A stretch of DNA of 35,273 nt from Deltaproteobacteria bacterium (GCA_020850995.1 JADZDP010000260.1:1-35273), one strand, 5' to 3'; numbered from the stretch's first letter, positions 6,476 through 15,706 are shown. Program-made: numbers and translations. The notes: generated by a model not told the origin, from the sequence alone.

Positions 6476-7086
6476 CTGCTGCATCGACGACTCTCATGAT
6501 CCTCGTAGCCTACGGGGCGCTCGCGTTCGGCTGGCGTTCGTGGCTCCAGTGGCGACGCACCGGCTCGACGGGATTTCGCGGTCTCTCGGGTCGTGTTGGC
6601 TCGTCGGAGTGGAACGGCGGCGCCTTGCTCATCGTCGCGCTTGCGCTCGCAGTGGCGGCCCCGCTCGTCGTCGTCGCTGGCGTGCTCGATCCCTGGCCTG
6701 CGCCTGTCGAGGTCACAGCGGTCGGCGGCGCGCTCCTCGCCGTCGGCTTCGTGGGCACGCTCGCTGCTCAGCTCTCGATGGGCGACTCGTGGCGCATCGG
6801 CGTTGACGCGTCGGAGCGAACCGACCTCGTCGCCCGCGGCCTCTTTCGCGTGTCGCGAAACCCCATCTTCACGTCGATGCTCGTCTTCCTCGCGGGTCTC
6901 GCGCTCGTGCTGCCGACGATCGTGTCGGCGCTCGCGTGTGCGGTCGCTGTGATCGGCCTCGAGATCCAGGTGCGCTTGGTCGAGGAGCCGTACCTCACGA
7001 AGACGCACGGCGACGGATATCTCCGATACGCCGCCCAAGTAGGCCGATTTCTCCCGCTGCTTGGTCGCCTGCGAGGTGGCCCTTGA
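6472..7086 (+). CDS. ICMT/PEMT-family integral membrane methyltransferase
   Basis: This 204-residue membrane protein has segments around 6-20, 49-70, 78-97 and 133-160. The C-terminal part carries the isoprenylcysteine O-methyltransferase/phospholipid methyltransferase signature: SWRIGVDASERTDLVARGLF, then RVSRNPIF (SAM-binding region), and later VEEPYLTKTHGDGYLRYAAQVGRFLP. Family members methylate lipids or prenyl-cysteine at the inner membrane using SAM. Relatives often sit in bacterial Czc/metal operons, where their substrate is not established. It starts inside the repressor's stop codon (ATGA overlap) and is therefore translationally coupled. Family confidence is high; the role in metal resistance is inferred from position alone. 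Confidence 0.82.
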   Translation: MTAASTTLMILVAYGALAFGWRSWLQWRRTGSTGFRGLSGRVGSSEWNGGALLIVALALAVAAPLVVVAGVLDPWPAPVEVTAVGGALLAVGFVGTLAAQLSMGDSWRIGVDASERTDLVARGLFRVSRNPIFTSMLVFLAGLALVLPTIVSALACAVAVIGLEIQVRLVEEPYLTKTHGDGYLRYAAQVGRFLPLLGRLRGGP

Positions 7087-7177
7087 CCGATCAGCCGCCG
7101 CCGTCTCGGTACGGCCGCACCGGACCCGTGAATGCGCCGATTTGCCGATTCGTTCTCCCCCTGGTACGGGTGGGTTG

Positions 7178-7534
7178 ATGCGCGCTCTCGCGTTCGTGCT
7201 CGCGTTCGCTCTCACCCCCGGCGCTGCCGAGGCGGTAGAGGATCTCGCGCACTACGTGAGCGAGGGACACACGCTGCACGCGCCGACGGTCGAAAACGCG
7301 ACGCACGCCGACCACGACGAGCATGAGCAGGGCCACGACGACGACGAGCACGGCTGCTCCACGCTCTTTCACGTCTGCGCTTGCCACTCGCCGGCGCCTT
7401 CGATGGTCACGATGTGGCTCACCTTCGAGCGCACCCGTGAGACCCAGGACGATCTGCTTCGCGTTCTCGCCGGTGTTTCGCGTCGTGCGATCGACGGCGT
7501 CTCGAGCGAGAGCTTCCGCCCTCCCATCGCCTGA
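7178..7534 (+). CDS. Small exported His/Asp-rich protein, CzcI-like
   Basis: This is a 118-residue protein beginning MRALAFVLAFALTPGAAEA, a clear signal peptide, so the mature form is periplasmic. Residues 39-69 are packed with His, Asp and Glu (THADHDEHEQGHDDDEHG) and then three Cys with His (C60, C68, C70, H71), a typical Zn/Co/Cu-binding composition. The layout resembles CzcI-type proteins that precede czcC in czc operons, but I see no strict conservation. I chose the ATG at 7178 because it puts the signal peptide at the N-terminus; the frame is open upstream into the methyltransferase end without a signal. It probably buffers metal in the periplasm for the CBA pump. Confidence 0.68.
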   Translation: MRALAFVLAFALTPGAAEAVEDLAHYVSEGHTLHAPTVENATHADHDEHEQGHDDDEHGCSTLFHVCACHSPAPSMVTMWLTFERTRETQDDLLRVLAGVSRRAIDGVSSESFRPPIA

Positions 7535-7650
7535 TCGCCCGGGCTTAGCGTAGTTCGGGCTCCACCGTCGTGGACGCCGCGTCGCGCGCCGATCGTTCGG
7601 CGACCGATGCCGTGGCGTCCTCGCGTTCCGGTCCCAGGCACGGAGAGCAC

Positions 7651-8949
7651 ATGCACAGCAGAACCCGGCAGGGCCTCATGGCTCTGGCCTCCGCCATCGC
7701 GTGGTCGCAAGCGGCGAGCGCCGACGACGGACAGAGAGAGATGAGCCTCGACGAAGTCCTTGCCCACGCCGAGGCGAACGCCCCCGCGCTCGCGGTCGCG
7801 CAACAGCGCGCGAGGCGCGGTGACGCCGAGCGCGTCGCCGCGGCGCCGTTCTTTCCGGCGAACCCGAGGCTGATCATCGCTGGCGGCGCTCGGGTCGGCG
7901 GCGGGCAGGACGGCGGCGACGTCGAAGCCGGCGTCATCCAAGAACTCGAGGTGGCGGGCGAGTCCGGGCTGCGCCGTGACGCGGCCGAGCGGCGGGCGCG
8001 CGCCTTCGACGCGGAGCTCGAGCGAGCGCGCTTCGACGTCCATCAACGAGTCCACGTCAGCTTTCACGCGGCCCTCATCGCGCAGAACGCACAGCGCGGC
8101 GCAGACGAGGCACGCAAGTATGCCGATCAGCTTCTCGAGATCGCAGCGAAGCAAGTCCAAGCGGGCGAGGTCTCGCCGCTCGCCGAGAAGCTCGCGCGCA
8201 CCGAGGTCTCCCGCGCGAAGGAGCAGCAGCTCGCAGCGCAACAAGGGAGCCGGACCGCACGTCTCGACCTCGCGCTCGTCACCGGCCTCGAAGGTGGAGT
8301 GGAGGTGGTTCCCAAGGGCGCCCTGCCGACGCCGGCTGAGACCGCGCCGCTCGCGTCGCTCGTCAAGCTGGCGCTCGAGAGTCAGCCCGAGCTCCGCGTG
8401 CGCAGGGCGGACATCGAAGCCGCGAAGGCCCAGCTCGCCCTCGCAGAACGAGAGGCGTTTCCGAAACCCGCGCTCGGCGTCTCCTACTCCGCTGAAGGCG
8501 TCGCGCCGGGATCGACGGCGACGCAGCAGATCTTCCTTGGCCTCATCGAGATCCCGCTGCCGCTCTGGCGACAGAACAACGGCGAGCGGGCCCGCGCCAA
8601 CGCGGAGCTTGGCATCGCCGAGGCCGAGCAACGCGCCGTGCTCGTTACCCTCGAAAACCGCATCGCGCGCGCAAAGACGCGCGTGGACTCCGACGCCAGA
8701 CGCATCGCGCTGCACAACGATGAAGTGCTCCCCGCTGTCGACGAGAACCTCAAGCTCATGCAGCAAGCCTTCGCGCTCGGCGACGCGGACATCACAGGCG
8801 TGATGCTCGCGCGCGAGCGCCTGATCACCGCGCGCCGCGAGGCACTCGACGCCTACCGCGACTACTTCACTGCGCTCGCAGAACTCGAGGCCGAGGTCGG
8901 CGCCGAGGTCACCGCCCACGAACAGGACACAGAAGGAAGCACACCATGA
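7651..8949 (+). CDS. czcC: CzcC-like outer-membrane efflux protein (TolC family)
   Basis: This 432-residue protein starts at ATG 7651 behind GGAGAG (7642-7647); an in-frame ATG at 7570 gives a signal-less extension. A signal peptide ends near QAASA. The body is long alternating helices with two related halves, as in TolC-family trimers: MSLDEVLAHAEANAPALAVA opens the first and LVKLALESQPELRVRRADI the second. A central strand segment (ALGVSYSAEGVAPG...) and the PLPLWRQNNGERARANAEL turn are typical of CzcC/CusC proteins. It provides the outer-membrane duct of the CzcCBA pump. Its stop overlaps an 18-codon frame that leads into czcB. The family is secure; the exact metal cannot be read from this subunit. 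Confidence 0.88.
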   Translation: MHSRTRQGLMALASAIAWSQAASADDGQREMSLDEVLAHAEANAPALAVAQQRARRGDAERVAAAPFFPANPRLIIAGGARVGGGQDGGDVEAGVIQELEVAGESGLRRDAAERRARAFDAELERARFDVHQRVHVSFHAALIAQNAQRGADEARKYADQLLEIAAKQVQAGEVSPLAEKLARTEVSRAKEQQLAAQQGSRTARLDLALVTGLEGGVEVVPKGALPTPAETAPLASLVKLALESQPELRVRRADIEAAKAQLALAEREAFPKPALGVSYSAEGVAPGSTATQQIFLGLIEIPLPLWRQNNGERARANAELGIAEAEQRAVLVTLENRIARAKTRVDSDARRIALHNDEVLPAVDENLKLMQQAFALGDADITGVMLARERLITARREALDAYRDYFTALAELEAEVGAEVTAHEQDTEGSTP

Positions 8950-9002
8950 AGCGCCACGTCCCCATCGCCGGCAATGCCACTGCGGACCGAGGCTCTCGAT
9001 GA
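8946..9002 (+). CDS. Possible 18-codon coupling ORF between czcC and czcB
   Basis: The frame begins in the czcC stop (ATGA at 8946) and ends in the czcB start (ATGA at 8999), encoding MKRHVPIAGNATADRGSR. It exactly bridges the two genes, so ribosomes finishing czcC could be carried to the czcB start. No ribosome-binding site of its own is obvious. It may instead be the chance result of a small deletion or insertion between two genes that once overlapped. Confidence 0.3.
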   Translation: MKRHVPIAGNATADRGSR

Positions 9003-10276
9003 GACGCACAACGCCTCCGTTCGTGATGTTCGCTGTCGTCTGGGCCGCCGCCGCCGGATGCACGGCAAGCGAGGGGCACGATCACAAAGAGGGTGACCAC
9101 GACGAGGGCCAGCACAAGGAGGCCGGCCACAAGGACGGTGACCACAAGAAGGGGGAGCACAACGAGGACGACCACGGCGCTGCCAAGCCCGCGAAGGGAG
9201 CTCACGGCGACGAACACGGCGACGAGCACGAGGGAGAGCGCAGCGTTGTTCGCGTGGCCAAGGAAGCCATCGAGAAGAACGACATCCGCGTCGAGAAGGC
9301 CGGCAGCGGCCGCATCGGCGGTGGCGTGGATGCGCCCGCCGAAATCGGCTTTCAGCCCGACAAGGTCGCCCACGTCACGCTCCTCGTCCCCGGGCGCATC
9401 ACGAGCGTCAAGGCGAGCCTCGGCGACAAGGTGAAGCGCGGTGACACGCTCGCGATCGTCGAGAGCGCCGAGCTGTCGGAGGCGCAGGGCGCGAGCGGCC
9501 AAGCGCAGGCGGCGCTCGACGTCGCCAAGAAGAGCTTTGAGCGGCAAAAGGAGCTGCAGACCGCGGGGATCGGCGCCAAGCGCAACTACGACGAAGCCGA
9601 GGCGCAGCTGCGTCGTGCGGAGGCGGATGTCGCGGCGGCGCAGCAGCGAACGCGCGTGTACGGCGGCGGCTCGAGCGGGTCGTCTCTCGTCGTGAAGGCG
9701 CCCATCGACGGTGAAATCGTCGAGCGGCACGCGACGGTCGGCGAGGTCGTCGACCCCGAAGTGCCACTCTTCGTCGTCGCGGATCTGTCGGCCGTCGCCG
9801 TCGAGGGGCGCGTCTACGAGAAGGACGTCGCGGGGGTCGAGCTCGGCGCCGCGGCACGGCTGACGCTGCAGGCTTACCCGGGGCGCACCTGGGAAGGGAA
9901 GCTCGACTACGTCTCGCCGCACCTTGATGACAAGACGCGCACGGCCGCCGTGCGCATGTCGCTCGACAACGCCGAGCGGAAGCTCAAGCCCGGACTCTTC
10001 GGCACCGTCACGGTGCTCGGCAAGGACGAGTCCGGTCCGCGTGCGCTCGTTCCCGCGAGCGCGGTGCAGCGCACGAAGGACGGGGACGTCGTCTTTGTGC
10101 CCTCAAGATCTGAAGGAGAGTTTCACGCCGTGCCGGTCGCGGTCGGCGCCAAGCGAGAGGGTCGCGCCGAGATCGTCTCCGGCATCGCGCCGGGTGACGC
10201 GGTCGTCGTGTCGGGAGCCTTCGTCCTGAAGTCCGAGATGATGAAGAGCGAGCTCGGCGAAGGTCACACGCACTGA
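8999..10276 (+). CDS. czcB: CzcB-like periplasmic adaptor (membrane fusion protein)
   Basis: This 425-residue protein joins the inner-membrane pump to CzcC. An N-terminal hydrophobic segment ends AAAAGC (C21), a weak lipobox. Residues 26-79 are a remarkable His/Asp/Glu/Lys run (HDHKEGDHDEGQHKEAGHKD and onward) able to bind many divalent ions. The adaptor core follows: lipoyl half TLLVPGRITSVKASLGDKVK (near 124-143), a helical hairpin (155-220), the second lipoyl half VVKAPIDGEIVERHATVGEV, then a beta barrel and a membrane-proximal domain with PGLFGTVTVLG and GDAVVVSGAFVLKSEM. CzcB/CusB proteins hand periplasmic metal to the pump. The start codon overlaps the tiny upstream frame. The next gene begins 16 bases after its stop. 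Confidence 0.9.
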   Translation: MRRTTPPFVMFAVVWAAAAGCTASEGHDHKEGDHDEGQHKEAGHKDGDHKKGEHNEDDHGAAKPAKGAHGDEHGDEHEGERSVVRVAKEAIEKNDIRVEKAGSGRIGGGVDAPAEIGFQPDKVAHVTLLVPGRITSVKASLGDKVKRGDTLAIVESAELSEAQGASGQAQAALDVAKKSFERQKELQTAGIGAKRNYDEAEAQLRRAEADVAAAQQRTRVYGGGSSGSSLVVKAPIDGEIVERHATVGEVVDPEVPLFVVADLSAVAVEGRVYEKDVAGVELGAAARLTLQAYPGRTWEGKLDYVSPHLDDKTRTAAVRMSLDNAERKLKPGLFGTVTVLGKDESGPRALVPASAVQRTKDGDVVFVPSRSEGEFHAVPVAVGAKREGRAEIVSGIAPGDAVVVSGAFVLKSEMMKSELGEGHTH

Positions 10277-10292
10277 GGCAAGGGAGGCAGTC

Positions 10293-13200
10293 ATGCTCGC
10301 TTCGATCGTCGAGTTCTCCACGAAGAACCGCTTCCTCGTCGTCTTTCTCGTGCTGCTCGTCGGTGCCGTCGGTGTCCGCGCCGCACAGCGTTTGCCGATC
10401 GACGCGGTCCCCGACGTGACGAACGTTCAGGTCCAGATCCTGACGACGGCGCCCGCGCTGGGACCGCTCGAGGTCGAACAGTTCATCACGTCGCCGATCG
10501 AAAACGTCATGGGCGGCCTGCCGCTCCTCGAAGAAGTACGCAGCGTCTCGAAGTTCGGCCTCTCGGCCATCACCGTCGTCTTTGAGGAGGGCACCGACAT
10601 CTTCTTCGCGCGCCAGATGGTCGCCGAACGCCTCGCCGACGCCCGCGAGGCGATCCCGGCCGGCTACGGCCTGCCGGAGATGGGCCCAATCTCCTCCGGT
10701 CTCGGTGAGATCTACCAGTTCGAGGTGAAGGGCGACCCGATGTGCGCGCCCGACGGCCCCGACACCGATGCCTGCTGGACGTCGATGGAGCTGCGCACCG
10801 TTCTCGACTGGTACGTCGCCTACCAGTTGCGCTCCGTGCGGGGCGTGGTCGAGGTGAACAGCTTCGGCGGCGAGCTCAAGACCTACGAGGTGCAGATCGA
10901 CCCGCGGCGCCTCGTCTCCCGGCAGGTCTCGCTGAGTCAGGTGTTCGAAGCGCTCGAGAAGAACAACGGCAACGCGGGCGGCGCGTACATCGAGAGCGCA
11001 GGTGAGCAGTTGCTCATCCGCGGCGAGGGGCTCGTCGCGAACACGAGGGACATCGAGCGCATCGTCGTCACCACCGACGACGACTCCACGCCCGTCTACG
11101 TCGGCGACCTCGCGACGGTGGCCACGGCGCCCATGGTGCGCCAAGGCGCGGTCACGCGCGACGGCAAGGGCGAGGCCGTCATCGGCATCGCGATGATGCT
11201 GCTCGGCGAGAACTCCCGCACGGTCGCGGAGGCGGTGCAGAAGCGCATCGTCGAGATTCAACCGACGCTCCCGAAGGGCGTCACCATCGACACGTTCTAC
11301 GACCGCACCGCGCTCGTGAAGCGCACCATCAAGACGGTCGCGACAAACCTCTTTGAGGGCGGCATCCTCGTCATCGCGGTGTTGCTCCTGCTGCTCGGCA
11401 ACATCCGCGCGGGGCTCTTGGTCGCTGTCGCGATCCCGCTGTCGATGCTGACGGCGTTCATCGGCATGAACGCGATGGGGCTGTCCGGCAACCTCATGAG
11501 CCTCGGCGCCATCGACTTCGGCCTCATCGTCGACGGTTCCGTCGTCATCGTCGAGAACATCGTCCGACGACTCGCGCACAACCGGACCCAGCCGGGTGAG
11601 GTCGAGCGAGAGGTGACGCTCGCGGCCAAGGAGGTCGCGCGTCCGGTGGCGTTCGCCGTTGCCATCATCATGATCGTGTATCTCCCGATCCTCACGCTCC
11701 AGGGCATCGAAGGGAAGATGTTCCGGCCGATGGCCTTCACGGTCGTCTTCGCCCTCGCAGCGTCCCTCGTCTTCGCGCTCACCTTGATGCCGGCGATGGC
11801 GGCGTGGGTGTTCAGCAAGGGCGTCGCCGAGGAAGAGACCTGGCTCGTGCGGCGCGCGCGCCGCATCTACGAGCCGCTCCTCGATAAGGCGATGCATTGG
11901 CCGAAGCGGACCTTCGGTGCAGCCGTCGTCGCGTTCGTGCTCTCTCTCGCCGTCGTGCCGTTCCTCGGCGCGGAGTTCGTGCCCACGCTCGATGAAGGCG
12001 CGCTCGCCATTCAGGCCGTGCGCATGCCGTCCACGTCTCTCGAAGAGAGCGTTCGCTCGACGACCCAGCTCGAGCGCGTGCTCCTCGAGCAGTTTCCCGA
12101 CGAGGTGAAGACCGTCGTCTCGAAGACCGGCCGGCCCGAGATCGCCACCGATCCGATGGGCGTCGACATCTCCGACATCTTCATCATCACGAAGCCCCCC
12201 GACGAATGGAAGAGGGCCGAGAACAAAGACGAGCTCGTCGAGGAGATGGAAGATGCGCTCTCGACGGCGCTGCCCGGCCAGAACTTCAGCTTCTCGCAGC
12301 CGATCGAGCTGCGCACCAATGAGCTCATCAGCGGCGTCCGCTCCGACGTCGCCGTCGCCATCTACGGCGACGATCTCGATCAGCTCAAGCGCACAGGTGA
12401 CCTCGTCGTTCGCATCCTGTCGACCATCGACGGCGCCGCCGACGTGAAGGCCGAGCAGGTTGCAGGGCTGCCTGTGCTGCGCATCCGCGTCGATCGAGAC
12501 CGCATCGCTCGCTACGGCATCAACGCGTCCGACGTGCTCGACGCCGTGAGCGCGATGGGCGGCCACCAGGTGGGCGAGGTGTTCGAAGGCCAGCGGCGCT
12601 TCGCGCTGCAAGTGCGCTTCGCGAAGTCCGCACGCACCGACGTCGACGCGATCCGATCGATCCCGATCGCCGCGCCCGACGGGACGCTCGTACCTCTCGG
12701 CCAGCTCGCCGATCTCGACATCGAGGAAGGCCCAGCGCAGGTCAGCCGCGAGCGCGCGCAGCGCCGCATCACGGTCGAGGCGAACGTCCGCGGGCGAGAC
12801 CTCGCCGGCTTCGTCGGCGAAGCGCAGACGGCGCTCCTCGAGTCAAGCGCGATCCCGAAGGGCTACTTCGTCGAATGGGGCGGCCAGTTCGAGAACCTGC
12901 AGGCGGCGTCGGGCCGCTTGGCGCTCGCCGTTCCGCTCGCGCTGCTGCTCATCTTCGTGCTGCTCTACATGACGTACGGCTCTTCGGCTGCGGGTGGGCA
13001 CGGGGCCGTGCCTGCGTTCGTCATCTACTTGAACATCCCGTTCGCCGCGACCGGCGGAATCGTCGCGCTCGCGCTGCGCGGCATGCCGTTCTCCATCTCC
13101 GCGGGCATCGGCTTCATCGCGCTGTTCGGTGTGGCCGTGCTGAACGGCGTCGTGCTCATGTCGCAGATCCGACAGCTGGAAGCCGAAGGACAGACGCCGT

Positions 13201-13523
13201 GGGATGCCTCGAACGCGGCGGCGAGGTCGCGCCTGCGACCTGTGCTGATGACCGCGCTCGTCGCTTCCCTCGGCTTCGTGCCCATGGCCATCGCCACGAG
13301 CGCCGGCGCCGAGGTCCAGCGACCTCTCGCGACCGTCGTCATCGGGGGCCTCATCACCTCGACGCTGCTCACCCTCATCGTGCTCCCGACGATCTACGCG
13401 CGCATTCGTGGAGGCGAGCCGCCCGAACCGACGCCGCCGCCCCCGACGACCATCGCGCCCGGACCCGGTGGAGGCGTCGCTGCGGTCCCCGCGGACACGA
13501 CCAATGAAGGAGCGTCGACGTGA
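10293..13523 (+). CDS. czcA: CzcA-like heavy-metal RND efflux pump
   Basis: This is a 1076-residue inner-membrane proton/metal antiporter, full length for HME-RND proteins. It begins MLASIVEFSTKNRFLVVFLV and shows the RND landmarks: PDVTNVQVQILT, SSGLGEIYQF, a cluster of helices at 340-500 and again at 870-1035, and NGVVLMSQI near the end. The charged helix 4 motif reads DFGLIVDGSVVIVEN (408-422), giving D408, D414 and E421. This matches the proton-relay acids of CzcA-type Zn/Co/Cd pumps and differs from the DAA-type motif of CusA-type Cu/Ag pumps. The last 40 residues are Pro/Gly/Ala-rich. Its TGA overlaps the GTG start of the P-type ATPase. The family is certain; specificity for Zn/Co/Cd is inferred from the motif. 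Confidence 0.94.
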   Translation: MLASIVEFSTKNRFLVVFLVLLVGAVGVRAAQRLPIDAVPDVTNVQVQILTTAPALGPLEVEQFITSPIENVMGGLPLLEEVRSVSKFGLSAITVVFEEGTDIFFARQMVAERLADAREAIPAGYGLPEMGPISSGLGEIYQFEVKGDPMCAPDGPDTDACWTSMELRTVLDWYVAYQLRSVRGVVEVNSFGGELKTYEVQIDPRRLVSRQVSLSQVFEALEKNNGNAGGAYIESAGEQLLIRGEGLVANTRDIERIVVTTDDDSTPVYVGDLATVATAPMVRQGAVTRDGKGEAVIGIAMMLLGENSRTVAEAVQKRIVEIQPTLPKGVTIDTFYDRTALVKRTIKTVATNLFEGGILVIAVLLLLLGNIRAGLLVAVAIPLSMLTAFIGMNAMGLSGNLMSLGAIDFGLIVDGSVVIVENIVRRLAHNRTQPGEVEREVTLAAKEVARPVAFAVAIIMIVYLPILTLQGIEGKMFRPMAFTVVFALAASLVFALTLMPAMAAWVFSKGVAEEETWLVRRARRIYEPLLDKAMHWPKRTFGAAVVAFVLSLAVVPFLGAEFVPTLDEGALAIQAVRMPSTSLEESVRSTTQLERVLLEQFPDEVKTVVSKTGRPEIATDPMGVDISDIFIITKPPDEWKRAENKDELVEEMEDALSTALPGQNFSFSQPIELRTNELISGVRSDVAVAIYGDDLDQLKRTGDLVVRILSTIDGAADVKAEQVAGLPVLRIRVDRDRIARYGINASDVLDAVSAMGGHQVGEVFEGQRRFALQVRFAKSARTDVDAIRSIPIAAPDGTLVPLGQLADLDIEEGPAQVSRERAQRRITVEANVRGRDLAGFVGEAQTALLESSAIPKGYFVEWGGQFENLQAASGRLALAVPLALLLIFVLLYMTYGSSAAGGHGAVPAFVIYLNIPFAATGGIVALALRGMPFSISAGIGFIALFGVAVLNGVVLMSQIRQLEAEGQTPWDASNAAARSRLRPVLMTALVASLGFVPMAIATSAGAEVQRPLATVVIGGLITSTLLTLIVLPTIYARIRGGEPPEPTPPPPTTIAPGPGGGVAAVPADTTNEGAST

Positions 13524-15706
13524 CGACGACGACGACGACGACACGCCTCGACCTCAAGGTGCACGGCATGGACTGCGCCGAGGAGGTCGCGACCCTCAAG
13601 CACGCGCTCGTCCCGCTCACGGGCGAGGAGCGGCTCTCGTTCGACGTCCTGCGCGGGCGGCTCCTCGTCGACATGAACGGCGTTGCGGCCGGCGAGCGAG
13701 GCGTGCTTGCGGCCATCAAGAAGACCGGGCTGCGCGCGGAGCCGTTCACGCGCGCGCCCGCGGGGCCATCGCGAGAGGCTCGTCGGCGGAGCGCGTCGAC
13801 GATCCTCGGCGCGGCTCTCCTCGCCGCAGCGTTCGCAACGCACGTCACGCTCGAGGGGCTCACCGCCGCGCTCGGCAGCGAGGGCATGGGCATCGCGCAT
13901 AGCGTGCCGTGGCTCGTGCGCGCCATCTACCTCGCGGCCATCGCAGCCGCCGGCTGGATGGTGTTCCCGAAGGCCATCTCGTCCGTGCGTCGCGTGCGAC
14001 CGGACATGAACCTCTTGATGACCATCGCTGTCATCGGCGCCGTCGCCATCGGCGAGTACTTCGAGGCCGCCACGGTGACCGTCTTGTTTGCGGTCTCGCT
14101 GGCCCTTGAGAGCTGGAGCGTCGGCCGAGCGCGCCGCGCGATCGAGGCGCTCTTGAGCCTCGCGCCGCCGACGGCACGCGTGAAGCGCGACGGCGGCGAG
14201 GTCGAGCTCTCGCCCGCGGATGTGAACGTCGGCGATGTCTTCGTCGTTCGCCCAGGAGAGCGCATCGCCCTCGACGGCACGATCACCGACGGCGCGAGCG
14301 CCATCAACCAAGCGCCCGTCACGGGCGAGAGTGTCCCCATCGAGAAGGGCGTCGGCGCCGATGTCTTCGCCGGCACCGTCAACGGCGACGGCGCGCTCGA
14401 GGTTCGTGTCACCAAAGCCGCCGAAGACTCGACGGTCGCGCACATCGCCCGGCTCGTCGAGGACGCGCAGTCGAAGCGCTCTCGCTCCGAGAAGTTCGTG
14501 GAGCGCTTCGCTGCCATCTACACACCGGTTGTGCTTGCGCTCGCCGTGCTCACCGCCGTGGTGCCACCGCTCCTCTTTGGCGGGGCGTGGGCAGCCTGGA
14601 GCTATCGCGCGCTCGTCCTCCTGGTCATCGGCTGTCCGTGTGCGCTCGTCATCTCGACACCGGTCGCGATCGTTGCGGGCCTCGCCGCCGCCGCGGCGCG
14701 TGGCGTGCTCGTGAAGAGCGGCGAGCACCTGGAGACACCCGCGCGCATCAAGGCCATCGCACTCGACAAGACCGGCACGTTAACGACGGGCAAACCGACG
14801 GTCATCGACGTCGTGCCGCTCGCTGAGCACGACCGTAAGGCGGTCCTACGCATCGCGGCGGCGCTTGAGTTGAAGAGCGAGCACCCGATCGCTCACGCTG
14901 TCGTCGAAGCGGCGCGCGCCGAGGGCATCGCCGCCCCGCCGGTGGAGAGCTTCGTTGCCATCCGCGGCAAGGGGGCCTCGGGCATCGTCGAAGGCGAAGA
15001 GCACTGGCTCGGCTCGCATCGCTTCCTCGACGAGAAGAAGCAGGAGACGCCTGAAGTGCACAAGCAGCTCGAGGCGCTCTCCGCGGACGGCAAGACCATC
15101 GTCGTCGTCGGCAACGCGCGGCACGTGTGCGGCTTCATCACCGTCGCTGACGAGATCAGGAAGGACGCCTCCGCGAACGTCGCCCTGCTCCGCGCGGCAG
15201 GGGTCGAGCATGTCGTCATGCTGACCGGGGACAACCTGGGCACCGCGAACGCTGTCGCCCGCCTGACTGGCGTGCTCGAGGTTCGGGCCGAGCTCATGCC
15301 GGAAGACAAGCTCAGGATGGTCGACGAGCTGAGGCAGAAGTACGGCGACGTCGCCATGATCGGGGACGGCGTCAACGACGCCCCCGCCATGGCCAAGGCC
15401 TCGCTCGGCATCGCCATGGGAGCCGTCGGCAGCGACGCCGCCATCGAGGCGGCGGACGTCGCGCTCATGAGCGACGACCTGTCCGCTGTGCCCTGGCTCG
15501 TCGGGCACGCGCGCCGGGTCGTCGCCATCGTGCGTCAGAACATCGCGTTCGCGCTCGCCGTAAAGGCGGTCGTCGTGATCCTCACCGCAGTCGGCACCGC
15601 GTCGCTATGGATGGCGATCGCCGCGGACATGGGCGCGTCGCTCATCGTTGTCGCGAATGGCCTTCGCCTTCTGCGCGGGGACGCCGCGCTGCGGAGCGCC
15701 AAATGA
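13520..15706 (+). CDS. zntA: P1B-type Zn/Cd/Pb/Co-exporting ATPase, ZntA/CadA-like
   Basis: This is a 728-residue ATP-driven exporter. It starts at GTG 13520, overlapping the czcA stop (GTGA), with AAGGAG at 13507-13512. After a Thr run comes a metal-binding domain with GMDCAEE: C19 is present, but the second Cys of the usual CxxC is replaced by the C-x2-E-E variant. Membrane segments lead to C372-P-C374, the Zn/Cd/Cu transport site. D416 in DKTGTLT is phosphorylated. SEHPIAHAVV is the nucleotide-binding HP motif, and GDGVNDAP (615-622) closes the P domain. Acidic and Lys residues near the last helices (AVKAVVVILTAVG, ADMGASLIVVANGLRLL) fit the Zn/Cd/Pb group. It should move cytoplasmic metal into the periplasm, where CzcCBA expels it. 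Confidence 0.92.
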   Translation: MTTTTTTTRLDLKVHGMDCAEEVATLKHALVPLTGEERLSFDVLRGRLLVDMNGVAAGERGVLAAIKKTGLRAEPFTRAPAGPSREARRRSASTILGAALLAAAFATHVTLEGLTAALGSEGMGIAHSVPWLVRAIYLAAIAAAGWMVFPKAISSVRRVRPDMNLLMTIAVIGAVAIGEYFEAATVTVLFAVSLALESWSVGRARRAIEALLSLAPPTARVKRDGGEVELSPADVNVGDVFVVRPGERIALDGTITDGASAINQAPVTGESVPIEKGVGADVFAGTVNGDGALEVRVTKAAEDSTVAHIARLVEDAQSKRSRSEKFVERFAAIYTPVVLALAVLTAVVPPLLFGGAWAAWSYRALVLLVIGCPCALVISTPVAIVAGLAAAAARGVLVKSGEHLETPARIKAIALDKTGTLTTGKPTVIDVVPLAEHDRKAVLRIAAALELKSEHPIAHAVVEAARAEGIAAPPVESFVAIRGKGASGIVEGEEHWLGSHRFLDEKKQETPEVHKQLEALSADGKTIVVVGNARHVCGFITVADEIRKDASANVALLRAAGVEHVVMLTGDNLGTANAVARLTGVLEVRAELMPEDKLRMVDELRQKYGDVAMIGDGVNDAPAMAKASLGIAMGAVGSDAAIEAADVALMSDDLSAVPWLVGHARRVVAIVRQNIAFALAVKAVVVILTAVGTASLWMAIAADMGASLIVVANGLRLLRGDAALRSAK

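Noticed and set aside
10008..12611. 867-codon minus-strand frame opposite czcB and czcA
   Set aside because: Composition is Asp/Arg/His-rich and repetitive, and the plus strand encodes clear RND pump subunits across it.
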